A stretch of DNA of 64,000 nt, from the NCBI GenBank assembly GCA_042095135.1, contig JBELBV010000004.1:1-64000 (forward strand). The letters are read 5' to 3'. Source of the DNA: UA16 sp042095135. Its GTDB lineage: Bacteria; Bacteroidota; Bacteroidia; Flavobacteriales_D; Sanyastnellaceae. Each line of letters starts with the position of its first letter. Position 1 is the first letter of the stretch. The notes below the pieces were generated by a model. That model saw nothing but the letters and a program-made list of their open reading frames with translations, had not been told where the DNA came from and ran no database searches. Shown piece by piece: positions 44,340 through 52,635 of the stretch. The position numbers were made by a program, and so were the translations under genes.

Positions 44340-46724
44340 TCAAAACTTGAAGTTCCAGGTGACTGATGGAATGATGGGAAACAAACTCACTTGATTTGCC
44401 TGTAAATCCAATGTGCCTGAAGTCAAGTCTCCTTCGTTGCTGAAGTAGATGAAGTAGGGGTTCAAACGGTTGTAGAGGTTGTACACGCCAAATGTCCAGC
44501 TGGATTCCCTGCGAATGTCGCGTTTTTTCATGGATTTGGCGGGGTCCGGGGTGTAGGTCGCACTGACATCAGCGCGGTGGTAAGGCGCCATTCGGAAGCC
44601 GTTCCGGGCGCCATAAACGTCGGTGATGCGGCCTTCGAAAATGTAGCGTTGAACCGGCAGGGTGAGTGAGTTTCCTGTAGCGTAAACAAAGGCGCCGCCA
44701 AACCGCCAGGCCTTCGATATGGTGTAATCCAGGACCACGCTCAAGTCGTGCCGGCGGTCGTATTTGGCCGGAAAAATCAAGCCCATGTTTAAGTCGTCAA
44801 ATTGACGCTCGGTATTGCTCCAGGTGTACCCGATCCACCCGGTGAACTGGCCTTGGCGTTTTTTGAGGAAGGTTTCCACCCCGTACGACCACCCTTCACC
44901 GAAGACCAGGTTGTTGTCGACATTATCGCCAATGTTATCCTCAGGGCTGGTGTTTTCGGCGTAAGCCACTAGGTTTTCCAATTCCTTCCAATAGCCTTCG
45001 ATGGACGCTTCCCAATTGTCATCCTCGCCCAAGGTTTTGAAATAACCCAGGCTCGCCTGGCGGCCCCATTGCGGCTTCACGCGGTCGGAACTGGGAATCC
45101 AGATGTCGCCGGGCAGGGAACTGGTGCCGAGGGAGGTCAGGTGCACGTATTGGTAGTTTTCGCTGTAGCCGGCTTTGAGGCTGGATCTCGGACCGGTGGT
45201 CACCCGCAAGGCTAAACGTGGCTCCCAGCCCCTGTAAAACTGAACCAATTCGCCCGGTGCATATTCCGTGACGGACTGAGTCGTAGTGCCGGGCGTGTCC
45301 ATGGGGTACCGGGTAAACGGCCCCACATGCCAGAATCCGCTCCACCGCATACCGGCATGCAAACGCACGGCCTCTGTGATGTCGAAGTCGTCTTGCAGGT
45401 ATACGCCTGCCTCGTGGCTGAACGTTTGCTCAGACGTCCCCGTGTCAAATTCGGTGTCGCCGCTGCGCGCAGAAAAATCGGTGGGAATGAAGTCGTGGTG
45501 GACATAATCAATGCCGCCTTTGATGACGTGGCGCGGGTTGGGATAGAAACTCCACTCGGTGCGTCCGACAAGGTCCTTGATGCCACTTTCAAACCCGAAT
45601 TCAAACTCCTCCTGTCCGGCTAGGAATGAGAAGGTGTATTCCGAGTATGTCGCGCCCACGTTGAGGAACATGCGGTCGTTCAGTATGCGATTCCACCGCA
45701 AAGACCCCATGGAGTTGCCCCATGGAATGGAAGTGTTGAACCCGGCTTCCGCGCTGTTGAAACTGAAGACGTCTTTGCCAAAATATCCCGACAAGAACAA
45801 TTGATCTCGGTCACTCAGGCGGTAATTGATTTTGGCATTGAAGTCATAAAAATAGTAACCGGTACCCTCGAACGCGGAGCCTTTGATGAAGGGCCGTGTC
45901 AAAATGTCCAGGTAAGTTCTGCGCCCCGACAAAATCAAACTGCACGTGTCTTTGATGATCGGCCCCTCGACCGTGAGCCGTGAGCTGATGAGGCCCAATC
46001 CGCCCGTGGTTTTCCATTCTTTGGCGTTGCCCTCTTTCAGCCCGATGTTCAGGACTGAGCTTACGCGTCCCCCATACTCAGCGGGCATGGACCCTTTGAT
46101 GAGGTCGATGTTTTTGATGGCGTCAGCGTTGAAGACGCTGAAGAACCCAAACAAATGCGAGGCGTTGTACACCGTCGCATCGTCAAGCAGGATGAGGTTT
46201 TGGTCTGGGCCGCCTCCGCGGACGTAGAATCCGCTGTTCCCTTCGCCAGCGCTGGAAACCCCAGGCAAGAACTGGAGTACCTTCAATACGTCCACTTCCC
46301 CCAGAAGGGCGGGGAGTGCTTTGATTTGGTCGACCTCGACGGATGCTCGCCCCACATCTGTGCTGGCGGTATGGTCGGTTCGTTCCCCGACCACCGTCGC
46401 TTCTTCGAAGGCAATCACGGCCGGTTCAAGTCCCACGTTGTAGACAGATTGTCCGGGCTTTAATTGAATTTCCTTCGTGTTGAATCCGATGAAACTGACA
46501 GCCACAGCCTTCGCACCGCCGGTGAGGGTCAAGCTGTAAAAGCCGTAGATGTTGGTGGAGGTTCCGCGGCCGTCATTGACAGGGACGACGCTGGCACCGA
46601 GGATTTGTTCGCCGGTGGCAGCATCCGTCACAGTCCCGCTTATGGTGCGCTGTGCATGTGCCGCAAACGAGACAAATAAGATGCTCAATGTGAGCAAAAT
46701 TGAGTGTTGAAATGGGCGGTGCAT
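44340..46724 (-). CDS. TonB-dependent outer-membrane receptor with CarboxypepD-like domain
   Basis: A 794-residue receptor. Signal peptide 1-24, carboxypeptidase-regulatory-like (CNA-B type) domain about 26-110 (ISGTVTDAATGEQILGASV), plug domain about 120-230 (LPGVSSAGEGNSGFYVRGGG, NLILLDDATVYNASHLFG) and a C-terminal beta-barrel ending VTWNFKF. The ligand is not evident. It lacks the SusD partner usual for glycan uptake. The ABC exporter gene follows by 6 bases, and a solute-binding lipoprotein is divergent with 88 bases between. Its promoter has a full-consensus -7 box at 46733-46740. Confidence 0.93.
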   Translation of the reverse strand: MHRPFQHSILLTLSILFVSFAAHAQRTISGTVTDAATGEQILGASVVPVNDGRGTSTNIYGFYSLTLTGGAKAVAVSFIGFNTKEIQLKPGQSVYNVGLEPAVIAFEEATVVGERTDHTASTDVGRASVEVDQIKALPALLGEVDVLKVLQFLPGVSSAGEGNSGFYVRGGGPDQNLILLDDATVYNASHLFGFFSVFNADAIKNIDLIKGSMPAEYGGRVSSVLNIGLKEGNAKEWKTTGGLGLISSRLTVEGPIIKDTCSLILSGRRTYLDILTRPFIKGSAFEGTGYYFYDFNAKINYRLSDRDQLFLSGYFGKDVFSFNSAEAGFNTSIPWGNSMGSLRWNRILNDRMFLNVGATYSEYTFSFLAGQEEFEFGFESGIKDLVGRTEWSFYPNPRHVIKGGIDYVHHDFIPTDFSARSGDTEFDTGTSEQTFSHEAGVYLQDDFDITEAVRLHAGMRWSGFWHVGPFTRYPMDTPGTTTQSVTEYAPGELVQFYRGWEPRLALRVTTGPRSSLKAGYSENYQYVHLTSLGTSSLPGDIWIPSSDRVKPQWGRQASLGYFKTLGEDDNWEASIEGYWKELENLVAYAENTSPEDNIGDNVDNNLVFGEGWSYGVETFLKKRQGQFTGWIGYTWSNTERQFDDLNMGLIFPAKYDRRHDLSVVLDYTISKAWRFGGAFVYATGNSLTLPVQRYIFEGRITDVYGARNGFRMAPYHRADVSATYTPDPAKSMKKRDIRRESSWTFGVYNLYNRLNPYFIYFSNEGDLTSGTLDLQANQVSLFPIIPSVTWNFKF

Positions 46725-46732
46725 GGCGTGGG

Positions 46733-46740
46733 CAAAGGTA
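46733..46740 (-). promoter_or_regulatory. consensus -7 box for the TonB receptor
   Basis: The minus strand reads TACCTTTG, a full match to TAnnTTTG, ending eight bases before the ATG. No ribosome-binding site is present. Confidence 0.45.
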
Positions 46741-46812
46741 TTGGGCTCGGTAAGGCCACTGCCCTAATAACAACTGGTTTTAGCATTTGTTGGACACTAC
46801 CTTGTGCGGAGA

Positions 46813-48462
46813 ATGAAAGCGCAGCGACAATCCACGATTTGGTTGGTGTTGTGCGGTGCCCTGACGGCCACCGTTGGAGGGTGCAATTCCACTTCGTATG
46901 ACGCGCCCAACGTGTTTCGCTACAATGAAAGCGCTAACCTCACGTCGCTCGATCCGGCTTTTGCGCGTACCCTCGAACCCATGTGGGTGGTGGATCAGCT
47001 GTACGATGGTTTGGTGGAATTGGATGCCAATTTGAACGTAGAGCCGCTCATTGCCGAATCCTACTACGCAGAAGAGGAAGGGACCAAGTGGGTTTTTGTG
47101 TTGCGTGATGATGTGCGCTTTGCCGCCCATCCCGATGTTCCCGGGTTGGCCATGGGCCGGCGACTCACAGCGCAAGACGTTGTGTTCAGCCTGAACCGGC
47201 TCCGCGATCCGCAGGTCGCTTCGAGTGGTCGCTGGATCTTGGATGCACTGGACACGTCGAGCGAAGGGGAGGGCTTGGTCGCACGTGGCGTGGATACGGT
47301 TGAGTTCAAATTGAAGCTTCCGTTTCCGCCGTTTTTAGGCCTGCTTGCCACGGCGTACGCCAATGTGGTTGCCCCGGAGGCGGTCGAATACTTTGGTGAG
47401 GATTTTCGTCGCAATCCGGTGGGTTCGGGGCCGTTCAAATTGGCGTGGTGGTTGGAAGATGTGGCCTGCGTGCTGCACCGGAACGAAGGCTACTGGGAGC
47501 GCGATGACGCAGGCGAAGACCTGCCGTACTTGGATGCGGTGCACATTTCGTTTGCGGCGGACATGGGGGCAGAATACCAAGGGCTGCTGCAAGGAAAATT
47601 TGATTTTATGAGCGGCCTGCACCCGGCGTACATGGAAGAATTGCTCGAGGCGGATGGATCTTTGCGCGAAGAACATGCGTCGGCGGTTCGCATGGAGACC
47701 ACGCCGTTTTTGAAAACGGATTACATCGGATTTTTCTTGGAGCCTGGTACGAAGGGCTGGTTGCCATGGCAGGATAAAGCTGTGCGCAACGCACTCTCGC
47801 TGGCCATTGACCGGGAGGGCATCGCTCGGTCCCTAAGGCGTGGGACCGTGGTGCCGACCCGGGATTTTGTTCCGCCGGCCCTCGTGGGTCGCTCTGGCCC
47901 GAGGGCCATCGCCTACGCGGTTGAGCGCGCCCGGGCCGTGATGGACTCTGTGGCCACAGTGAATCCGCGGCCGTGGCCTGAATTGGTGCTTTCGACAACG
48001 AGTGACTACACCGATTTGTGCGCAGCGCTTCAATACCAATGGGAAGCTGTTGGCATGAAAGTCCGCATCGATGTAGTGGCACCGGCGACCCACCGGGAGC
48101 GGGTGGCCAACGGCAAGGCCGTGGCGTTTCGCAAATCGTGGTTGGCCGATTACCCAGATGCCGAAAATTTCTTGTCGCTTTTCCGGAAGGCCAATCACGC
48201 CCCAAGCGGTCCGAATTATACCCATTATGCGGATGCTGCCTTCGACGCACGCCTGGACTCGGCCATGGCGGAACCGGATGCCTCCGAGCGAATCGTGCTT
48301 TATGACGACTTGAACGGAATGATTTCGGAGGCATTGCCGTTGATTCCGCTTTTTCATGACCAAGTGACTCATTTTGTCCGGCACGACGTCCAAGGATGGG
48401 AGATTAATTCTGTTAATCGATTGGATTTGAGGCGGGTAAAGAAAACGCCGGCGAACAACTGA
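46813..48462 (+). CDS. ABC transporter substrate-binding lipoprotein (SBP_bac_5)
   Basis: From ATG at 46813 (a GTG three codons earlier is the alternative) the protein has 549 residues. The lipoprotein signal ends near Cys24 (ATVGGC). The family 5 extracellular solute-binding fold is seen in ESANLTSLDPAFARTLEPMW, VGSGPFKLAWW and KAVRNALSLAIDREGI. Substrates of this family are oligopeptides, nickel or sugars. No permease or ATPase of the matching import system is next to it; these must be elsewhere or absent. It is divergent from the TonB receptor. Function as an orphan binding protein is uncertain. Confidence 0.88.
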   Translation: MKAQRQSTIWLVLCGALTATVGGCNSTSYDAPNVFRYNESANLTSLDPAFARTLEPMWVVDQLYDGLVELDANLNVEPLIAESYYAEEEGTKWVFVLRDDVRFAAHPDVPGLAMGRRLTAQDVVFSLNRLRDPQVASSGRWILDALDTSSEGEGLVARGVDTVEFKLKLPFPPFLGLLATAYANVVAPEAVEYFGEDFRRNPVGSGPFKLAWWLEDVACVLHRNEGYWERDDAGEDLPYLDAVHISFAADMGAEYQGLLQGKFDFMSGLHPAYMEELLEADGSLREEHASAVRMETTPFLKTDYIGFFLEPGTKGWLPWQDKAVRNALSLAIDREGIARSLRRGTVVPTRDFVPPALVGRSGPRAIAYAVERARAVMDSVATVNPRPWPELVLSTTSDYTDLCAALQYQWEAVGMKVRIDVVAPATHRERVANGKAVAFRKSWLADYPDAENFLSLFRKANHAPSGPNYTHYADAAFDARLDSAMAEPDASERIVLYDDLNGMISEALPLIPLFHDQVTHFVRHDVQGWEINSVNRLDLRRVKKTPANN

Positions 48463-48523
48463 GGCTCGCATGCTCGATTTGTGCCACAAACCGTAAATTG
48501 GATGGCACGAACCCTTGCTTTTC

Positions 48524-49537
48524 ATGCTCAGAATCGATTGCCATACACACATTCTACCCCGCGAAATGCCTAAGTGGTCCGAGCGGTTTGGGGGAGGGAA
48601 GTACATCCATTTGGAGCCAAGTGAGCGAGCGGGATTTGCGCGCATGATGCAAGGGAACCAGTTCTTTCGGGAAATTGGCGAAAACTGCTGGGATGCGGAG
48701 GTGCGCAGGCGGGAATACGCAGCGCTCGAGACCCAAGTCCAAGTGGTGTGCACCATCCCCGTAATGTTCAATTACGACGCCCCTTTGTCGCATGCGCAGG
48801 ATATCGCGGCCTTTCTCAACGACCACATTAGCGCGCTGGTCGCCAACGATTCCGAGCATTACGCGGGACTGTGCACAGTGCCCATGCAGGACACCGATGC
48901 GGCCATTCGTGAATTGGAACGTGCCAAGGATGCCGGTCATCTTGGGGTGCAGATCGGCTCCAATATCAACGGATTCAACCTCTCGGAGGAACGCTTCTTC
49001 CCATTCTTTGAAGCATGCCAGCGATTGGGGATGGCGGTCATGATTCACCCGTGGGACATGATGGGCAAGGAGCAGATGGAAAAGTACTGGTTGCCTTGGT
49101 TGGTGGGCATGCCGGCAGAAACAGCCCGTGCGGCGAGCTCGATGATCTTCGGTGGAGTGTTGGAACGACTGCCCAACTTGCGTGTCATGTTCAGCCATGC
49201 CGGCGGTTCCTTCCTGACCACGTTGGGCAGGTTTGAGCACGGATTCAACTGCCGACCGGATTTGGTTGCTGTAGACAACAATGTCAACCCCCGCGACTAC
49301 CTCGGTAAGTTCTGGATCGACAGCATCACGCACGATGCCGATTTGCTGGAATACGTCTTGAAGTTGCAAGGAGCCCATCGCATTTGCATGGGGTCGGACT
49401 ATCCTTTCCCGCTCGGTGATTTGGAGCTCGGCGCCTACATGCTAGACATGGGGCTCGATGAAGACCAGTTGACTCAATTGTTCTCCGGTGCGGCGTTGGA
49501 TTGGCTCGGAGTACGGGCGGCTCATTTTGAATCGTAA
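48524..49537 (+). CDS. amidohydrolase, ACMSD-type decarboxylase
   Basis: From ATG at 48524 the protein has 337 residues, the length of the ACMSD family. Zinc ligands are visible: HxH at His7/His9 (IDCHTHIL), His in MVIHPWDMMG near 176, the FSHAGG motif, and Asp in MGSDYPFPLGD near 295. The block MQDTDAAIRELERA and the EEAEN-like core match 2-amino-3-carboxymuconate-6-semialdehyde decarboxylase, which diverts tryptophan breakdown from NAD synthesis. No other kynurenine gene is present nearby, so a related decarboxylase activity is also possible. Confidence 0.87.
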   Translation: MLRIDCHTHILPREMPKWSERFGGGKYIHLEPSERAGFARMMQGNQFFREIGENCWDAEVRRREYAALETQVQVVCTIPVMFNYDAPLSHAQDIAAFLNDHISALVANDSEHYAGLCTVPMQDTDAAIRELERAKDAGHLGVQIGSNINGFNLSEERFFPFFEACQRLGMAVMIHPWDMMGKEQMEKYWLPWLVGMPAETARAASSMIFGGVLERLPNLRVMFSHAGGSFLTTLGRFEHGFNCRPDLVAVDNNVNPRDYLGKFWIDSITHDADLLEYVLKLQGAHRICMGSDYPFPLGDLELGAYMLDMGLDEDQLTQLFSGAALDWLGVRAAHFES

Positions 49538-49603
49538 GACCGTCCTGAATTTGCTGCAACCAAATGAGGCCTGAACAGGTTTTAACTACCGACCACCTGA
49601 TCC

Positions 49604-50158
49604 ATGGAAGCGGCTGACATCAATCTCATTGAAGCGTGCAAGCGGGGCAAGCCCGATGCGCAACGGGAGGTGTATACGCGCTTCAGCCCCATGATGTTTG
49701 CCGTGGCGCTCCGTTACACGAATGGAAGGGCCGACGCTGAAGACATTTTGCAAGAGGCTTGGATCAAGGTGTTCCGCCACATCAAGTCGTTCAGCGAGCA
49801 CAACAGTTTCGAAGGTTGGCTGCGGCGAATCGTCGTCAATACCGCGATTACGCACTACCGCCGGAACCAAAAACACGCTTTTCAGCTCGACGTGGATGAG
49901 GTCCATGCAACCCCTGCAGACTTGGAAGCGTTCAAGGAATTGGATTTCAGTCGAGAAGAATTGGCGACTGCCATTGCGCAGCTGCCGAAAGGATATGGAA
50001 TGGTGTTCAACATGTATGTGATCGAAGGGTACAAGCACAAAGAGATTGCCGAGCAATTGGGAATCGATTTGAATACGTCCAAGAGCCAGTTGAGTCGGGC
50101 CCGGAAGTATTTGCAAGGCATCCTCGAGAACATGTCAAAGCGAGCACAGAAGGCATAA
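49604..50158 (+). CDS. ECF-type RNA polymerase sigma factor
   Basis: A 184-residue sigma-70 family protein with only regions 2 and 4. Region 2 contains DAEDILQEAWIKVFRHIKSF (about 44-64) and region 4 the helix-turn-helix YKHKEIAEQLGIDLNTSKSQ (about 141-160) followed by SRARKYL. It is the first gene of a run that continues with a single-helix membrane protein, a putative outer-membrane protein, a T9SS cargo and bshC. ECF factors are usually held by a membrane anti-sigma; the next gene has the right form. The stimulus is unknown. Confidence 0.93.
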   Translation: MEAADINLIEACKRGKPDAQREVYTRFSPMMFAVALRYTNGRADAEDILQEAWIKVFRHIKSFSEHNSFEGWLRRIVVNTAITHYRRNQKHAFQLDVDEVHATPADLEAFKELDFSREELATAIAQLPKGYGMVFNMYVIEGYKHKEIAEQLGIDLNTSKSQLSRARKYLQGILENMSKRAQKA

Positions 50159-50168
50159 AGCAGAAGCG

Positions 50169-50696
50169 ATGAAAGCAGAAGAATTTGATCAGTACGTCCG
50201 CGCTCAGTTCGAAAACGAAACCGTTGCGCCCCCAGCCAACCTCGAAGGTGCGGTGTTTACTGCCCTTGCGGTGGAAACCCGAAAGCGCCGCATCGTGGCC
50301 GCTGCTGCAATTGGCTTGGTCGTCGCCGCTTCAGCCTCGGCGTTGTGGTTGAACACTCCCAAACCCGCCCAGCCTGAGGCCACGGAATCCGTGCCAACCG
50401 AAACCGTCGTTCCTGTTGAAGCAGAGACCGCCGTTGCGGTTGAAACTCCGGTGGCACCTGCCGAATCGGAATCCCCGATTGTGTCCACAGCAAGCCAAGA
50501 TATCAAGCCCAAGGCCTCAGCAACCAGTGACGTCCCAACATCGGCCCAGCCAACTGCATCAGCACCTGCAGCCATGGATAAAGTCACTACACGTGCCTTG
50601 TCAGGTGTAGAACAGGATGCTGCCACTCAGCCGGAGCTTCAGCAGCTTGAGGGTGAGAAATGGGTCTTGCCAGCTACCGTCACCGTCAAAGACTAA
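50169..50696 (+). CDS. putative anti-sigma factor (single-helix membrane protein)
   Basis: A 175-residue protein with a cytoplasmic N-terminus (1-40, EEFDQYVRAQFEN), one membrane helix (42-60, with KRR before it) and a long Pro/Ala/Thr/Glu-rich extracytoplasmic tail (65-175) of low complexity. Ten bases separate it from the ECF sigma gene. Form and position suit an anti-sigma factor, but there is no zinc-binding HCC motif and no family match I can see, so this is a context call. Confidence 0.55.
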   Translation: MKAEEFDQYVRAQFENETVAPPANLEGAVFTALAVETRKRRIVAAAAIGLVVAASASALWLNTPKPAQPEATESVPTETVVPVEAETAVAVETPVAPAESESPIVSTASQDIKPKASATSDVPTSAQPTASAPAAMDKVTTRALSGVEQDAATQPELQQLEGEKWVLPATVTVKD

Positions 50697-50705
50697 CTTT
50701 CGGGC

Positions 50706-51530
50706 ATGCGCTGTGCCCGCCTCTTGGTTTGTTTGCTTACCGTGCTTGCCCCTTCTTGGGCCAGTGCCCATGCGCCAGTTGCACAAGATTCCATTGTGAT
50801 TGATGGGATCATGCTTGATGTGGAAGCCCAAGTCCACTTCGATAGCCTCTTATCTGACCCGCGGAACAAAACCGCGACGTTTCAAGCTGCTTGGACCTTC
50901 AATGCATTTGCAGGGAGCGGACGTTCTGCTCCGGGGTGGTGGAGCTGGAGTGGACGTCCCGATGTCAACCTTCAATTTTCGGCCGAGTTGTGGCGATTTC
51001 CCGCACAGCTGGATCGCCGCAAAAGCCGCCAATGGCAAGGGCACGTGGATGCCGGTTTCATGGTTGCCTCACTGGTCTCCATCGATACCTCCGCCTTTCC
51101 TGATTCGTTGATTGGGTTCTTGCCGGCGACGGCGACGGCTCCTCTTCGCATGGTTACATCCCAGCAATTCGACATTGGAACCGAAACGGATACCCTGGAT
51201 GCTGTGACGGGCCGGACGGTTGCTACGGCACCTTTCGCCTCGGTGGGGTTGGACGCCGTGCTAAGTGAATGGCAGGTTGGAATAGCAGGGGGGGTGCGCT
51301 ACCGCCCGCAGTCGGTACAAGATCGGCCGGTGCTCAATTTGCCTGCACTCGACGGGGCTGCGTATGTCCCGGGGATTCAGCGAAACCCGGGGATTGAACC
51401 CATGATTCAGGTCAGAATTGCCTATCAGGAGGACCGCTCTCCATGGACGTTTCAACTCACTGGACTCTGGATTTCCGCAGCGCCTCAGGACCATTGGTGG
51501 GGCGCCGGCGTTAAATACGATGCATGGTAA
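50706..51530 (+). CDS. secreted protein of unknown function, possible barrel
   Basis: A 274-residue protein with a signal peptide (about 1-25, ending WASAHA). The mature part has alternating strands rich in Trp/Gly and Phe (WWSWSGRPDVNLQFSAELWR, QVGIAGGVRYRP) and ends in WGAGVKYDAW, the aromatic ending typical of an outer-membrane beta-barrel. I recognise no family. It begins nine bases after the putative anti-sigma gene and is the third gene of the ECF run. Confidence 0.55.
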   Translation: MRCARLLVCLLTVLAPSWASAHAPVAQDSIVIDGIMLDVEAQVHFDSLLSDPRNKTATFQAAWTFNAFAGSGRSAPGWWSWSGRPDVNLQFSAELWRFPAQLDRRKSRQWQGHVDAGFMVASLVSIDTSAFPDSLIGFLPATATAPLRMVTSQQFDIGTETDTLDAVTGRTVATAPFASVGLDAVLSEWQVGIAGGVRYRPQSVQDRPVLNLPALDGAAYVPGIQRNPGIEPMIQVRIAYQEDRSPWTFQLTGLWISAAPQDHWWGAGVKYDAW

Positions 51531-51563
51531 GCGGTTCGCGTGCATTGCAGTATCTTGTAACAC

Positions 51564-52622
51564 ATGAAACATCAATTCACCCTTTTTGACTTCCGGTTTT
51601 TGCCCGCCTTGCTCCTGTGCGCATGGGCCTTGACGGCGTCTGGACAGCAGGTGGTGAATGGCAGTTTCGAATCGCTCACGGCATTGCCCACGACCACGGG
51701 CCAATGGCACCTCGTCCCGGGGTGGTTGGGTACGGGGAGCTCCGAAAACACGCCTGACGCATTCCACATGCAAGGAGCGGGCGGTGGAGACTTGCCCGAA
51801 ACCCCCGTCGCGATGGTGTCACCCGATCAAGGCATGGCCATTGCCGGCTTCATGGCCACAGGGGCGGAGGGAACCAACCGACGCGAGTACATCACGGGGA
51901 CTTTTGCCCAGCCGCTCGAACCGGGAGCCGCCTATCGATTCACCTTTCGCATGACCAATGGGGAGCGGACGGCGTTCTCACAAGCGGGGCTTGGGGTCAG
52001 CAAATTAGGGATGCGCTTTTCGATGGGGCCGTTGCAGCAAATGGGTTCTGCGCCGCTGAACGAAACCCCTCAGTTTGAATTGACGCCGGTCTTTTACAGC
52101 CGTGAATGGGAGACTATTTCGTTCACCGTTGTAGCACAAAGCGCCTGGACGTGCTTCACGTGGGGTGCTTTCGGTTCGGATGCGGACCGCACCATCACCA
52201 TCAGCGAGGGAGAGTCGCCGACCATGGCGTATTGTTTCGTGGATGCGTTTGAAATTGCCTTAGACGAGGGTGGAATTGCCGTGGATGAGGATGAAGTGAA
52301 AGGACCAACTAGCAAGCCGAACACAGTGAATTTGGAAGAAGATCCTTCGTGGTTTGTGCCCAATGCCTTCACGCCGAATGACGATGGAGAAAACGACGTC
52401 TTTGTGCCGGTATGGAACAACGTCGAATTGAAACGATTTGAGGTCTTCTCGCGTTGGGGCGAAAAGATCTACGCCTTGAAGACCAATACCTCGGATGGAT
52501 GGGACGGAACGACTTCAAATGGTAAGGATGCCGAGCCTGGTACCTACGTTTGGTATGTGGACCTGATCGACGAGGACGGCAAGACCATCTCCAAGTCCGG
52601 CGCCATCACCTTGATTCGCTGA
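51564..52622 (+). CDS. secreted protein with T9SS type B (gliding-motility) C-terminal domain
   Basis: A 352-residue protein with a signal peptide (about 1-28, ending ASGQ). The central part starts VVNGSFESLT, a carbohydrate-binding or PEP-CTERM-like jelly-roll opening, and includes IAGFMATGAEGTNRREYITG. The last ~90 residues are a type B sorting domain of the gliding-motility-associated class: FVPNAFTPNDDGENDVFVP, FSRWGEKIY, DGWDGT, GTYVWYVDLID. The protein should be exported by T9SS and anchored at the surface. It lies 33 bases after the unknown protein and 13 before bshC. Confidence 0.9.
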   Translation: MKHQFTLFDFRFLPALLLCAWALTASGQQVVNGSFESLTALPTTTGQWHLVPGWLGTGSSENTPDAFHMQGAGGGDLPETPVAMVSPDQGMAIAGFMATGAEGTNRREYITGTFAQPLEPGAAYRFTFRMTNGERTAFSQAGLGVSKLGMRFSMGPLQQMGSAPLNETPQFELTPVFYSREWETISFTVVAQSAWTCFTWGAFGSDADRTITISEGESPTMAYCFVDAFEIALDEGGIAVDEDEVKGPTSKPNTVNLEEDPSWFVPNAFTPNDDGENDVFVPVWNNVELKRFEVFSRWGEKIYALKTNTSDGWDGTTSNGKDAEPGTYVWYVDLIDEDGKTISKSGAITLIR

Positions 52623-52635
52623 TCCGATTCGGACC

